A stretch of DNA of 64,000 bases from Salinibaculum sp. SYNS191 (GCF_037338445.1 NZ_CP147838.1:3878323-3942322), one strand, 5' to 3'; positions 44,176 to 52,489 are shown, counted from the stretch's first letter. Translations and numbers: made by a program. The notes: generated from the letters alone by a model not told the origin.

Positions 44176-46752
44176 CTACTTTCCGCGTCCGAACAGCCGG
44201 TAGTCGTGGTCGGGCGTGTACCGCCTGAACGCGAGACTGTTGGTCAGCACCGAGACGCTGGAGGCGGCCATCGCCGCCGCCGCGAGCACGGGCTGGAGCA
44301 GGCCGAGCGACGCCAGCGGAATCATCGCCGTGTTGTAGCCGAGCGCCCAGAAGAGGTTCTGCTTGATTTTCGCGAGCGTCCCCTCCGAGATGCGGATGGA
44401 CTTCAACACGTCGGCCGGGTCGTCGCGCATCAGCGTCACGTCCGCGGCCTCGATAGCCACGTCCGTCCCGCTGCCGAGTGCCGTCCCGACGTACGCGGCG
44501 GCCAGCGCGGGCGCGTCGTTGACGCCGTCGCCGACCATCATCGCCCGGCGGCCGTCGTCCTGGATGGTCTCGACGGCGTCTGCCTTGTCCTCAGGCAGGA
44601 CGCCGGCCATCACGTTGTCGGGGTCGATGCCCAGTTCTTCGGCGACGGCGCGGGCCGTCCGCTCGTTGTCGCCGGTAATCATGTGGACGTCCAGCCCGCG
44701 CTCGTGGAGGTCCGCGACGGCGGCGGCGGCCGACTCCTTCACCGTGTCGGCGTCGGCGACGACGCCGACCAGGCGGCCGTCCAGCGCGACCAGCATCGCG
44801 GTCTTGCCCTCGCGTTCGAGGCGGTCCAGCGTCTCCTCCGCGGGAGCCGTCTCGACGCCCTCGTCGGTCAGCAGTTTCCGGTTGCCGACCAGCACCTCGC
44901 CGCGACTCGTCGTCGCCCGGACGCCGTGGCCGGGAACGTTCTCGAAGGACTCCGGTTCTTCGAGGTCGACGCCGCGCTCGCGCGCGCCCTCGACGATGGC
45001 CTGGGCCAGCGGGTGCTCGCTGTTGTACTCGGCACTGGCGGCGAGTTCGAGGACGAACTCCTCGGTCACCTCGGGGAGCGCGACGCCACCGTCTGGCGCT
45101 GCGCCGCCGTCGGGTGCGGCCTCGACTGGCACCACGTCGGTCAGTTCCATCTCGCCCTCGGTCAGCGTCCCGGTCTTGTCGAAGACTACCGTGTCGACGT
45201 CGCGGACGCGTTCGAGGATGTCGCCGCCCTTGAACAGGACGCCGTTGCGCGCGCCGATGGCCGTGCCGACCATCGTCGCCGCGGGCGTCGCCAGGCCGAG
45301 CGCGCAGGGGCAGGCGATGAGCACCGCGCTGGCGAAGACGACGACGGCGAACTCGGTGATTCCGATGGCGGTCGGACCGCCGGCGGCCAGCCCCCACAGC
45401 GGGAGCGCGTTCACGAACCCGGCGAGAGCGTCGGGGAACAGCACCCAGACCGTCGCCCACAGCAGTGCGTTCGCGATGACCGCGGGGACGAAATAGGCGG
45501 AGATGCGGTCGGCGACGTTCTGGATGTCGGGCTGGCGGCTCTGTGCCGCGCGGACGCGCTCGACTATCTGCTGGATGGCCGTCTCCTCGCCGACCTTCGT
45601 CGCCTCGACCTCCAGCACGCCGTTCTCGTTGATTGTCGACCCGATGACCTCGTCGCCCTCGCTCTTCTCGACGGGGACCGACTCGCCGGTGACCATCGAC
45701 TCGTCGACCGCCGACTCGCCGTCGACGACGACGCCGTCGGTGGGAATCTGCTCGCCGGGGCGGACCCGCAGGCGGTCGCCGACCGCGACGTCTTCGAGGG
45801 GAATTTCCTCCTCGGTGCCGTCGTCGCGGACGACCGTTGCGGTGTCGGCCTCCATCTCCAGCAGTTCGCGGATGGCGTCGGAGGCCTGGCCCTTCGAGCG
45901 GGCTTCGAGGTAGTTGCCCAGCGTGATGAACACCAGGATGAACGCGGCCGTGTCGAAGTACAGCCCGGTGCTGGCGATGAGGCCGAGCAGCGCGACGACG
46001 GAGTAGAGATAGGCCGTCGACGACCCCAGCGCGATGAGCACGTCCATGTTGGCCGTCCGGTTCTTCACGAGCGCGGTGTAGGAGTTCTCGTAGAACTCGC
46101 GGCCGAGCAACACCTGGACGGGCGTCGCAAAGAGGAAGGCAATCCAGCCGATGTCGACGCCGAAGACGGCCTCTGGGACCTGCTCGGGTGCGAAGAGGTG
46201 GCCGACCATCATCGCGAGCAGCGGCAGGGACATGACCGCGCCGAACAGCACCAGCCGGAGCTGTCGGCGCTGCTCGGCCGACCGCGCCAGGTCGCGCCGG
46301 TCCTGGTCGCTCTCGCCCTCTGACTCCTCGTCCTCGCGGACTGGCGTGTAGCCCGCCGCCTCGATTGCGTCGTAGAGGTCCTCCAGTGAGGCGTCGGCGG
46401 GATTGTACCGGACCTGCGCCTCGTCGGTGGCGTAGTTGACCTCGGCCTCGATGACGCCCGGCGTGTCCAGCAGGCGCGTCTCGTTGGCGTCCGCGCAGTT
46501 GGCACACGACATGTCGGTGATACCGATGCTCACCGTCTCCGCGACGGCCGTGTAGCCGGAGTCGCCGATGGCGTCGTAGATGTCGGCGAGCGATACCACG
46601 TCCGGGTCGTACTCGACGGAGCCCTCGTCGGTGGCGTAGTTGGCGTCCACCGACGCGACGCCGTCGAGTTCGCCGACCCGCTCCTCGATGGTCCCTGCGC
46701 AGTTCGCGCAGCTCATCCCCTGGAGGTCGAGTCGCGCAGTGCGTGTCGTCAT
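44176..46752 (-). CDS. copA: Cu(I)-exporting P1B-type ATPase with two N-terminal HMA domains
   Basis: 858 aa. Two heavy-metal-associated domains have the metal motifs GMSCANC (about residues 13-19) and DMSCANC (about 80). Then come eight membrane spans with the CPC ion site (ACPCALGLATPAATMVG), the phosphorylation site DKTGTLTEG, the nucleotide domain HP motif in SEHPLAQAI, and the final MAASSVSVLTNSL M-S-S motif typical of P1B-1 Cu+ pumps. The TRASH-Lrp regulator is 96 bp upstream on the same strand; two dyads lie in that gap. Confidence 0.95.
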   Translation of the reverse strand: MTTRTARLDLQGMSCANCAGTIEERVGELDGVASVDANYATDEGSVEYDPDVVSLADIYDAIGDSGYTAVAETVSIGITDMSCANCADANETRLLDTPGVIEAEVNYATDEAQVRYNPADASLEDLYDAIEAAGYTPVREDEESEGESDQDRRDLARSAEQRRQLRLVLFGAVMSLPLLAMMVGHLFAPEQVPEAVFGVDIGWIAFLFATPVQVLLGREFYENSYTALVKNRTANMDVLIALGSSTAYLYSVVALLGLIASTGLYFDTAAFILVFITLGNYLEARSKGQASDAIRELLEMEADTATVVRDDGTEEEIPLEDVAVGDRLRVRPGEQIPTDGVVVDGESAVDESMVTGESVPVEKSEGDEVIGSTINENGVLEVEATKVGEETAIQQIVERVRAAQSRQPDIQNVADRISAYFVPAVIANALLWATVWVLFPDALAGFVNALPLWGLAAGGPTAIGITEFAVVVFASAVLIACPCALGLATPAATMVGTAIGARNGVLFKGGDILERVRDVDTVVFDKTGTLTEGEMELTDVVPVEAAPDGGAAPDGGVALPEVTEEFVLELAASAEYNSEHPLAQAIVEGARERGVDLEEPESFENVPGHGVRATTSRGEVLVGNRKLLTDEGVETAPAEETLDRLEREGKTAMLVALDGRLVGVVADADTVKESAAAAVADLHERGLDVHMITGDNERTARAVAEELGIDPDNVMAGVLPEDKADAVETIQDDGRRAMMVGDGVNDAPALAAAYVGTALGSGTDVAIEAADVTLMRDDPADVLKSIRISEGTLAKIKQNLFWALGYNTAMIPLASLGLLQPVLAAAAMAASSVSVLTNSLAFRRYTPDHDYRLFGRGK

Positions 46753-46791
46753 TGGGTGTACTTATGCACCCCTACTTGATTGCAGTTACCA

Positions 46792-46805
46792 CTTCGAATC
46801 GAAAG
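46792..46805. promoter_or_regulatory. Dyad 1 of a candidate copper-responsive operator
   Basis: CTTCGAATCGAAAG contains TTCGA-A-TCGAA, a perfect 11-bp inverted repeat. It differs from the second copy, 31 bp away, at only 3 of 14 positions. It lies 40-53 bp upstream of the copA start. Confidence 0.55.
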
Positions 46806-46822
46806 CAAATGCCAGCGGAAAC

Positions 46823-46836
46823 CTTCGGTCCGAAAG
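46823..46836. promoter_or_regulatory. Dyad 2 of the candidate copper-responsive operator
   Basis: CTTCGGTCCGAAAG contains TTCGG-T-CCGAA. It shares the consensus CTTCG-RNY-CGAAAG with dyad 1 at a three-helical-turn spacing. The probable binder is the TRASH-Lrp protein encoded just upstream (inference). Confidence 0.55.
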
Positions 46837-46848
46837 TTCCCTGGCCGG

Positions 46849-47439
46849 TCAGGCACCCTCACTGAGCTGTTCGTACGCGTCGACGAACTGCTCGCGGCAG
46901 TTCTCACAGCAGAAGTGATACGTGTCGCCGTCGAGCGTCACGGTCTCGCCCTCGGCCGTGACCGTGTTGCCGCACTCGGCGCAGGCCGGGGCGAGTCGCG
47001 CACCGGAGACCTGTGGCGACCAGTCGGCCTCGGTGAGCAGCGACACCTCGTAGTCGCGGACGTCGGTCACGTCGACTGCGTCGGCGACCAGTTCCCCCAC
47101 CGCACCGTCCGGGGCCGTCGCGGTGACTACCACGCGGTCGTCGACCGTCCGGAAGACGTACTCGACCGACTCGACGTCTGCGAGCCCGTCTCGGACGCGC
47201 TTGCCGGCCCCCGGAACCGTTTCCAGCGTTACCAGCACGGGGACGCCCTCGTCGAGCAGCGACCGGTCGATGTCCAGTGTGAACCGACGGATGAGCCCGA
47301 TGTCGCGGAGACGGTCCACGCGGTCGGAGACGGCCGGCGCGGACAGGCCCACGCTGTCGGCTATCTCGCTGTAGGGCCGGCGGGCGTCTTCGAGGAGTAA
47401 CTGGAGAATCTCGCGGTCGGTGTCGTCGAGCCCGCGCAT
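46849..47439 (-). CDS. Lrp/AsnC-family regulator with C-terminal TRASH metal-sensing domain
   Basis: 196 aa. Residues 1-60 are an AsnC-type helix-turn-helix (LDDTDREILQLLLEDARRPYSEIADSVGLSAPAVSDRVDRLRDIGLI), then an AsnC ligand-like domain. The C-terminal TRASH zinc-knuckle-like module is CAECGNTV...YHFCCENCREQF. Homologues next to copper ATPases in other haloarchaea are metal-responsive regulators of copper export (known in Halobacterium). It is located directly upstream of copA. Confidence 0.92.
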   Translation of the reverse strand: MRGLDDTDREILQLLLEDARRPYSEIADSVGLSAPAVSDRVDRLRDIGLIRRFTLDIDRSLLDEGVPVLVTLETVPGAGKRVRDGLADVESVEYVFRTVDDRVVVTATAPDGAVGELVADAVDVTDVRDYEVSLLTEADWSPQVSGARLAPACAECGNTVTAEGETVTLDGDTYHFCCENCREQFVDAYEQLSEGA

Positions 47440-47484
47440 GTCGGGGATAGAGAGGGGACAGCCTCAAACCGTTTTCGGGCCGGC

Positions 47485-48174
47485 TCAGACCGCGCTGCTC
47501 GCGTCCTCGGTTGCGGTGGCGTCGCTGACGCGGATGGCCGACGCGACGTGGGCCGGCAGCGAGACGGTCTCGCCGTCCTCCAGGGCGACGGTGACCATCT
47601 CGATGGGTGCCACCTCCTCGACGGTGAGGGTCGTCCCGGGCGTGATGCCGGCCTCCTCCAGGTAGGCGAGTTCCTCGGGGTCCCGGTCGCGGACCCGCTG
47701 GACGACGACGCGGTCCCCTTCGGCCTGTTCCGACAGCCTCGCCCCCGCGAGTTCCGCGACGGGGTCCAGCGCCTCCGTCGGAATCGGGTCGCCGTGGGGG
47801 TCGACCTCTGGGTCACCCAGCACCTCGGCGACGCGGCGCTCGAACTCCTCGCTGATGTGGTGCTCCAGACAGTCCGCCTCGTCGTGGACCTCCGTCCAGT
47901 CGTAGCCCAGTTGCTCGGCGAGGTAGGTCTCCAGCAGGCGATGATGGCGGACGACCTCCAGGGCGACAGTCTCGCCCTCCCGCGTCAGCGTGACGCCCTT
48001 GTACTTCTCGCGCTCGACCAGTCCGCGCTCCTCCAGCGTCTCCATCATGCTCGTCGCCGTCGGTGCCGTCACGTCCAGCGTCTCCGCGATGCTGGAGGTG
48101 GACACCGGGGCCTCCCCCTGGCGCTGGAGTTCGTAGACCGCCTTGAGGTAGTCCTCCATCTTCGCGCTCAGCAT
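47485..48174 (-). CDS. DtxR/MntR-family metal-dependent regulator with FeoA/SH3-like domain
   Basis: 229 aa. An N-terminal winged helix (MEDYLKAVYELQRQGEAPVSTSSIAETLDVTAPTATSMMETLEERGLV) is followed by the metal-binding dimerisation domain (LEVVRHHRLLETYLAEQLGYDW...EADCLEHHISEEFERRV, with Cys/His/Glu ligands) and a C-terminal SH3-like domain (VVQRVRDRDPEELAYLEEAGITPG). It should repress Fe or Mn uptake genes when metal is plentiful. A perfect dyad upstream suggests autoregulation. It starts 8 bp from that dyad. Confidence 0.93.
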   Translation of the reverse strand: MLSAKMEDYLKAVYELQRQGEAPVSTSSIAETLDVTAPTATSMMETLEERGLVEREKYKGVTLTREGETVALEVVRHHRLLETYLAEQLGYDWTEVHDEADCLEHHISEEFERRVAEVLGDPEVDPHGDPIPTEALDPVAELAGARLSEQAEGDRVVVQRVRDRDPEELAYLEEAGITPGTTLTVEEVAPIEMVTVALEDGETVSLPAHVASAIRVSDATATEDASSAV

Positions 48175-48181
48175 ACTCCTC

Positions 48182-48197
48182 TTTAGATACGTCTAAA
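48182..48197. promoter_or_regulatory. Palindromic operator TTTAGA-N4-TCTAAA
   Basis: TTTAGATACGTCTAAA is a perfect 6-bp inverted repeat with a 4-bp centre. It overlaps the predicted promoter of the DtxR-like gene (start 48174). AT-rich dyads of this kind are typical DtxR-family sites, so autoregulation is likely. A purine-rich GAGGAG sits between the dyad and the start codon. Confidence 0.65.
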
Positions 48198-48307
48198 TCA
48201 AAAGTGTGTCGTCACCCGGACGCCCGCCGACGCGGCACCGGTCGGGTTGTGACGGGCGGCAATCACGAAGCCCACCCTCTTTTCAGGGATGGGCATGACG
48301 TACCGCC

Positions 48308-48925
48308 ATGGCAGTGAGAGACAGCCAGGTTCCGATGATTGACACCCGACTGCTGATTACAGTCTCCGGACCGCCGGGATGCGGGGCGACGTCGCTTTGC
48401 ACCCGGCTTTCGGAAGCTATCAACTGTCCGTACGTCGCCGGCGGGGACATCTTCCGGGACCTCGCCGAGGAGCGGGACATGAGCCTCACGCAACTCGGCG
48501 CGGCCGCCCAGGAGTCCGACGAGATAGACCGGGCCCTGGACCAACGCCTGCGCCAGATTGCCGAGAAGTGGGGGGCCGTGAACCGGCCGTTCATCCTCGA
48601 ATCGCGCCTGGCGGGCTGGCTCGCCGGCGAGCGGGCGGACCTGCGAATCTGGCTGGACGCGCCCGAAGACGTACGGGCGGAGCGCATCAGCGACCGCGAG
48701 GAGACCGCGGCGGAGATGCGCGTCCGCGAGGTCAACGAGGCCGGCCGCTACGAGTCCTACTACGAAATCGACATCGACGAACGGGAGTTCTACGACCTGC
48801 AACTGAACACCGCCCGCTGGAGCCAGGAGGGAGTCTTCCAGATTGTGCGGGCGGCAATCGAACAGTACGACCCGGAAGTCGACGAGGGTGCCTTCGAGAC
48901 CGCCCCAGTCGAGATAGACGCCTGA
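48308..48925 (+). CDS. Cytidylate-kinase-like paralogue with altered P-loop
   Basis: 205 aa (or 196 from a second ATG at 48335). It is clearly related to the cmk at 14.6 kb: YVAGGDIFRDLAEERDMSLTQL, RLAGWLAGERADLRIWLDAP, RISDREETAAEMRVREVNE and ARWSQEGVF. However, Walker A reads GPPGCGATS: the invariant Lys of GxxxxGK(S/T) is Ala. Either it is an inactive regulatory kinase, or nucleotide is bound without the usual Lys. It lies between two metal-regulator genes. Confidence 0.85.
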   Translation: MAVRDSQVPMIDTRLLITVSGPPGCGATSLCTRLSEAINCPYVAGGDIFRDLAEERDMSLTQLGAAAQESDEIDRALDQRLRQIAEKWGAVNRPFILESRLAGWLAGERADLRIWLDAPEDVRAERISDREETAAEMRVREVNEAGRYESYYEIDIDEREFYDLQLNTARWSQEGVFQIVRAAIEQYDPEVDEGAFETAPVEIDA

Positions 48926-48999
48926 GAGTCTCGCCCGCAGTGCCGTCTCGTCCTGGGGACCCGGGTTGCTGTCCGCGAGCGGGGAGCCGGCGTCGGCAC

Positions 49000-49566
49000 T
49001 TACCGTCCCAACTCGTAGAACTCCTCGTTCGGCCGCATGTCCGCGAAGTGGGCCATCCGGTTCGAGAGATTGAACAGCGCCGCGGTCGAGCCGATGTCCC
49101 ATATCTCCTCCATCGAGAAGCCGTGGTCGCGCAACCGCTCGATGTCCGACTCACCGACTGCGGCAGGGTCCTCCGTCAGTTTCACCGCGACGTCGCACAT
49201 CGCCCGGTGGGCGTCGCTGATATTCGCCGTCCGGTGGTTGGTCGCCAGTTGCTCGGCCAGGTGGGGGTCGTCGGCGTAGATGCGCAGCAGTGCCCCGTGA
49301 GCGACGACGCAGTAGAGGCAGTCGTTCGCGCCACTGACGGCCACGACGACCATCTCCAGTTCCTCGCGGGCCAGCGGCGACTCCTCGACGAGCGCGTCGT
49401 AGTAGTCGAAGAAGGCCCGGAACTGGCCGGGGCGGTACGCGAAGGCCGTGAACACGTTGGGCGTGAACCCCGACCGCTCCGTCTCCGCTTCGATGCGCTC
49501 CCGGACATCCGCCGGCATGTCCTCCAGGTCGGGCACGGGAAAGCGCGTCATCGGTTCCTCTGCCAT
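49000..49566 (-). CDS. AhpD/carboxymuconolactone decarboxylase-like peroxidase-related protein
   Basis: 188 aa from the ATG 49566 (MAEEPMTRFPVPDLED). The AhpD motif E...CxxC...H is present: ELEMVVVAVSGANDCLYCVVAHGALLR. All-helical; the family forms thiol peroxidases or adaptor disulphide reductases. The start and length match the uncharacterised peroxidase-related subfamily (about 190 aa). Its position among iron regulators and a ferritin-like gene suggests oxidative-stress defence. Confidence 0.88.
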   Translation of the reverse strand: MAEEPMTRFPVPDLEDMPADVRERIEAETERSGFTPNVFTAFAYRPGQFRAFFDYYDALVEESPLAREELEMVVVAVSGANDCLYCVVAHGALLRIYADDPHLAEQLATNHRTANISDAHRAMCDVAVKLTEDPAAVGESDIERLRDHGFSMEEIWDIGSTAALFNLSNRMAHFADMRPNEEFYELGR

Positions 49567-49615
49567 GCAGGGACCGGCGGCTGCCAGCACCTTAGTCGTT
49601 CGCCGCCGCTGGTGC

Positions 49616-49753
49616 TTACCCCTCGCGGCGTCCCGGCAGGATGCCCCACCTGGTCAGGAGGATGAGAACCGCGTACCCGACGAGGCCGACGGCGAACAGC
49701 AGTGCCGGGACCAGAAAGGGGCCGAACGTCTCGACGAGCGCGTCGACGACCAT
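49616..49753 (-). CDS. 45-aa membrane microprotein coupled to the second DtxR gene
   Basis: ATG at 49753, whose A is the last base of the upstream TGA (TGATG). The product MVVDALVETFGPFLVPALLF... is one long transmembrane helix with a short basic tail WGILPGRREG. It is translationally coupled to the DtxR-family gene, so it is likely expressed with it. No homologue is known to me; it may be a small metal-transporter subunit or regulator. Confidence 0.65.
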   Translation of the reverse strand: MVVDALVETFGPFLVPALLFAVGLVGYAVLILLTRWGILPGRREG

Positions 49754-50184
49754 CAATCGGCGGCGTCGAGTTCCAGTTCGAGGAGTCCGCAGACGTCGTC
49801 CTCGGCGTCGAAGCAGTCGGGACACTGGGGCGCGCGGTCGATGATGGTGTCCAGCCGGTCGGCGACCGTCTCGTCGATGACCGGTTCGAGCTGGCGGGCC
49901 TCCGCGCGGAAGTTCTCGACCTCCAGCACCTCGACGAGGAAGCGCTCGATGATGCAGTAGTTCTGGAGGGCGTCGCGGGCACGGGCGATGCCGTCGTCGG
50001 TCAGGTCGACACCCTTGTACTTCTCGTGGCTCGCCAGCCCCTTGGCTTCGAGCTTGCCTATCATCTCGTTGGCGCTGGCGGGGCTCACGTCGAGCGTGTC
50101 GGCGATGGCCCCCGTCGACGCCGGGCCGTCCTCCTGCTGCTGGATGAGGTAGATGGCCTTGACGTACTGGTCGGCAGTGTTCAT
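49753..50184 (-). CDS. Second DtxR-family metal-dependent regulator (short form)
   Basis: 143 aa. Winged helix MNTADQYVKAIYLIQQQEDGPASTGAIADTLDVSPASANEMIGKLEAKGLA, then metal/dimer domain ALQNYCIIERFLVEVLEVENFRAEARQLEPVIDETVADRL and a C-terminal Cys motif QCPDCFDAEDDVC that may bind metal. It lacks the SH3-like domain of the 48-kb paralogue. Haloarchaea use pairs of such Idr proteins to control iron genes. Overlaps the 45-aa microprotein gene. Confidence 0.92.
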   Translation of the reverse strand: MNTADQYVKAIYLIQQQEDGPASTGAIADTLDVSPASANEMIGKLEAKGLASHEKYKGVDLTDDGIARARDALQNYCIIERFLVEVLEVENFRAEARQLEPVIDETVADRLDTIIDRAPQCPDCFDAEDDVCGLLELELDAAD

Positions 50185-50215
50185 GACGATTCACCCGTGA
50201 CCTGGTCGTTCCCCG

Positions 50216-50701
50216 TCATTCCCGTTCCTCCATCAGTTCAGTGACTGCCTCGACGCCGGCCTCCTCGTCGGCGCGAATCTCCCGCAGGACCGTCAGAAGG
50301 CGGTCGCGGTCGACGCCGAACTCGGCCTCCGACTGCTCGACGGCCCCGATGAGGTCGTCGTAGAACTTGTACGCCGTCTCCTCGTTGCACAGCTGGTCGT
50401 AGAGGACGCCGTCGAAGTCCTGGTCGGCCTCGTACTGCTGTTCTACCAGCGTCTTGACGTCGTCGAAGGGGATGGTTTCGGCCTCCAGCGTCCCGACCAG
50501 CTCGTCCAGCCGCTCGCGGTGTGTCGCCGACTCCGCGGCGGCCTCCCGGAGGAACGCCCGGACGCCGTCGTCCAGGTCCGCCACGTTGGCGTGTTTCGCC
50601 GCGCGAGCCTCAACGACCTCTTCGAGGACCACGCCAATCTGGAGAAGGCGGGCGAGCTGGTGGTCCGACGCGACCGGCTGCTGGACGCTCACGGCCACCA
50701 C
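50216..50701 (-). CDS. Ferritin-like / rubrerythrin-like helical protein
   Basis: 161 aa if GTG 50701 is used; GTG 50692 (SVQQPVASDHQL) is an equally good start. The body is a four-helix bundle with the carboxylate/His spacing of ferritin-like proteins: LEEVVEARAAKH, AAAESATHRERLDELVGTLEAE, EETAYKFYDDLIGAVE, EIRADEEAGVEAV. It would bind a diiron site. It sits just upstream of the DtxR-like gene and may handle iron or peroxide. Confidence 0.75.
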   Translation of the reverse strand: MVAVSVQQPVASDHQLARLLQIGVVLEEVVEARAAKHANVADLDDGVRAFLREAAAESATHRERLDELVGTLEAETIPFDDVKTLVEQQYEADQDFDGVLYDQLCNEETAYKFYDDLIGAVEQSEAEFGVDRDRLLTVLREIRADEEAGVEAVTELMEERE

Positions 50702-50772
50702 CGTCGCTGTACCGCTGTCATGTTCGCCTCTCGGGCGGGCGGAACCTTAAAGCCGCTGTCCGGCGGCGGGAG

Positions 50773-50780
50773 TCTTTATC
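50773..50780 (+). promoter_or_regulatory. TATA box for the usp gene
   Basis: TCTTTATC is 24-31 bp upstream of the ATG at 50804, a canonical leaderless arrangement. Confidence 0.55.
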
Positions 50781-50803
50781 CCACTGTCAGCCGAACGTAC
50801 AGT

Positions 50804-51223
50804 ATGACCACGCACGCTCTCGTCGCGATGGACAACTCGGAGATGGCCGAACGGGCCTTGCGGTTCGCCCTCGAACACCACCCCAGCGCCGACGTCACCG
50901 CCCTCACCGTCGTCGGCGAACCGTCCTCGATGCTCGGCGGCGCGACGACGCTCGCGCTGGAAGACGACGTGGAGGAGGCCGCCGACGAACTCGCCGCCGC
51001 CACCCTCGACAGGGCACGTGCGGTCGCGGCCGAATACGACACCGACATCGAGACGGAGGTCCACGTCGGCCATCCCGCCCGCGTAATTCTCAACAACGCC
51101 GACGAGTACGACGTCGTGGTGCTGGGCAGCCATAGCGGGTCGCTGGCCGACCGGCTCTTCGTCGGCAACATCACGGAGAAAATCTTCCGACAATCGCCCG
51201 TCCCGGTCACCGTCGTCCGGTAA
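50804..51223 (+). CDS. Universal stress protein (UspA family, ATP-binding type)
   Basis: 139 aa from the ATG 50804. A single Usp fold with THALVAMDNSEMAERALRFAL at the start, VTALTVVGEP, and the nucleotide motif VVLGSHSGSLADRLFVGNITEKIFRQSPVPVTVV, close to G-x2-G-x9-G(S/T). It is unlike the 29-kb paralogue, which lacks the motif. It is probably induced in stress. Convergent with sufD. Confidence 0.92.
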   Translation: MTTHALVAMDNSEMAERALRFALEHHPSADVTALTVVGEPSSMLGGATTLALEDDVEEAADELAAATLDRARAVAAEYDTDIETEVHVGHPARVILNNADEYDVVVLGSHSGSLADRLFVGNITEKIFRQSPVPVTVVR

Positions 51224-51241
51224 CTCGAGGGTGCGGGACGG

Positions 51242-52462
51242 TTATTCCCGCAGTCTTGCTGCGATGAGGTCCTGCAGGTCCTCGCGGAGTTCGTCGACCG
51301 CGACCTCTTCGAGGACGGGCACGAAGAAGCCCTCCACGAGGAGGTTCTTCGCCACCTCGGGGTCGATGCCGCGCGAGGTCATGTAGAACAGGTCCTCCTC
51401 GTCGACCTGTCCGACCGTCGCGGAGTGGCTGGCCTCGGTGTCGTGGTTGTTGATGATGAGCTTCGGCGATGCGTCGGCTTCGCTCTCGTCGGAGAGCATC
51501 AGCGTGTTCTCGCGCTGGTAGGAACTGGTGTTCCAGGCGTCGCGGCCGACGTCCTGGACGCCCTCGTAGACCGAGCGGGCGCTGTCCCGGAGGACCCCGC
51601 GGGTGACGAGGTCCGCCGTCGTGTTCTCGGCCTCGTGCCAGACGCGGCTGCCCAGATCGAAGTGCTGGTCGTTGTGGCCGAAGAACGCGCCGACGATCTG
51701 GGACTCCGAGGAGTCGCCGACCAGGCGCGTCTCGACTGACGTCTTCGTCAGCCGCGAGCCGATGTTCCCTTCGATCCAGTTGACGGTGCCGTAGCGACCG
51801 GCGTGGCCGCGCTTGACCGAGAAGTTGTACGTCTCCTCGCTCAGGTTCTGGAGCGCGCCGTACTGGACGTGTGCGTTCTCGCCGGCGACGGCCTCGACGA
51901 CGCCGCTGTAGTAGCGGCCCTCGTCGACTGGTTTGGCGTCATCGCCGGTGGCCTGCCGTTCGAGGATGGTCACCGACGAGGACTCCTCGGCGACGACCAG
52001 CGTGTAGTTGAACAGCGACCGGGAGTTCATCGTCGTCCGAATCTTCACGTCCTCTGCGTCGACGCCCTCGGGGACGTAGACGACGGTGCCGGCGCTGAAC
52101 AGCGCCGTCGACAGCGCGGTCAGATAGTTCCGCTGCGGGTCGACGACGCTGCCGAAGTGCTCCTCAATCAGGTCGCCGTGCGTGTCCAGTGCCTCGCTCC
52201 AGGAGAGGACGTCGACACCCTCGGCGTCGACGCGGTCCTTCTCCTGGGCGTGGTCGAGCGGGTCGACAAGCGTCTCGTAGTCGAGGGCGTCGAGGTTCGT
52301 CCACTCGCGACCCGGCGTCTTGATGACGTCGGGCATGTCGAGGTCTTCGAGCGCCGCGAGCGCGTCCTGCCGGGTCTCCAGCAGCCACTCCGGTTCGCCG
52401 AGTTCCTCGCTGATCTGCGCTACCTGTTCCGCTGTGAGGTTCGCGTGTACCTGCGTACTCAT
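51242..52462 (-). CDS. sufD: Fe-S cluster assembly protein SufD
   Basis: 406 aa from the ATG 52462 (MSTQVHANLTAEQVAQI); a slightly longer frame begins at 52483. It shares the beta-helix core with SufB (VYVPEGVDAEDVKIRTTM, ERQATGDDAKPVDEGRYYSGVVEAVAGENAHVQYGALQN, and the end GFFVPVLEEV). Partner of SufB in the scaffold SufBC2D. Last gene of the sufC-sufB-sufD operon. Confidence 0.93.
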   Translation of the reverse strand: MSTQVHANLTAEQVAQISEELGEPEWLLETRQDALAALEDLDMPDVIKTPGREWTNLDALDYETLVDPLDHAQEKDRVDAEGVDVLSWSEALDTHGDLIEEHFGSVVDPQRNYLTALSTALFSAGTVVYVPEGVDAEDVKIRTTMNSRSLFNYTLVVAEESSSVTILERQATGDDAKPVDEGRYYSGVVEAVAGENAHVQYGALQNLSEETYNFSVKRGHAGRYGTVNWIEGNIGSRLTKTSVETRLVGDSSESQIVGAFFGHNDQHFDLGSRVWHEAENTTADLVTRGVLRDSARSVYEGVQDVGRDAWNTSSYQRENTLMLSDESEADASPKLIINNHDTEASHSATVGQVDEEDLFYMTSRGIDPEVAKNLLVEGFFVPVLEEVAVDELREDLQDLIAARLRE

Positions 52463-52489
52463 TGTTGAATTCGAATACTCCACGCGGAG

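Noticed and set aside
44206..46323. A 705-aa antisense frame over copA
   Set aside because: copA on the minus strand has every P-type ATPase motif; the antisense product is low-complexity His/Arg/Asp-rich.
50702..50721. Frameshift at the start of the ferritin-like gene (ATG at 50721)
   Set aside because: The ATG frame stops after ten codons, and an internal GTG gives a natural N-terminus, so no indel is needed here.
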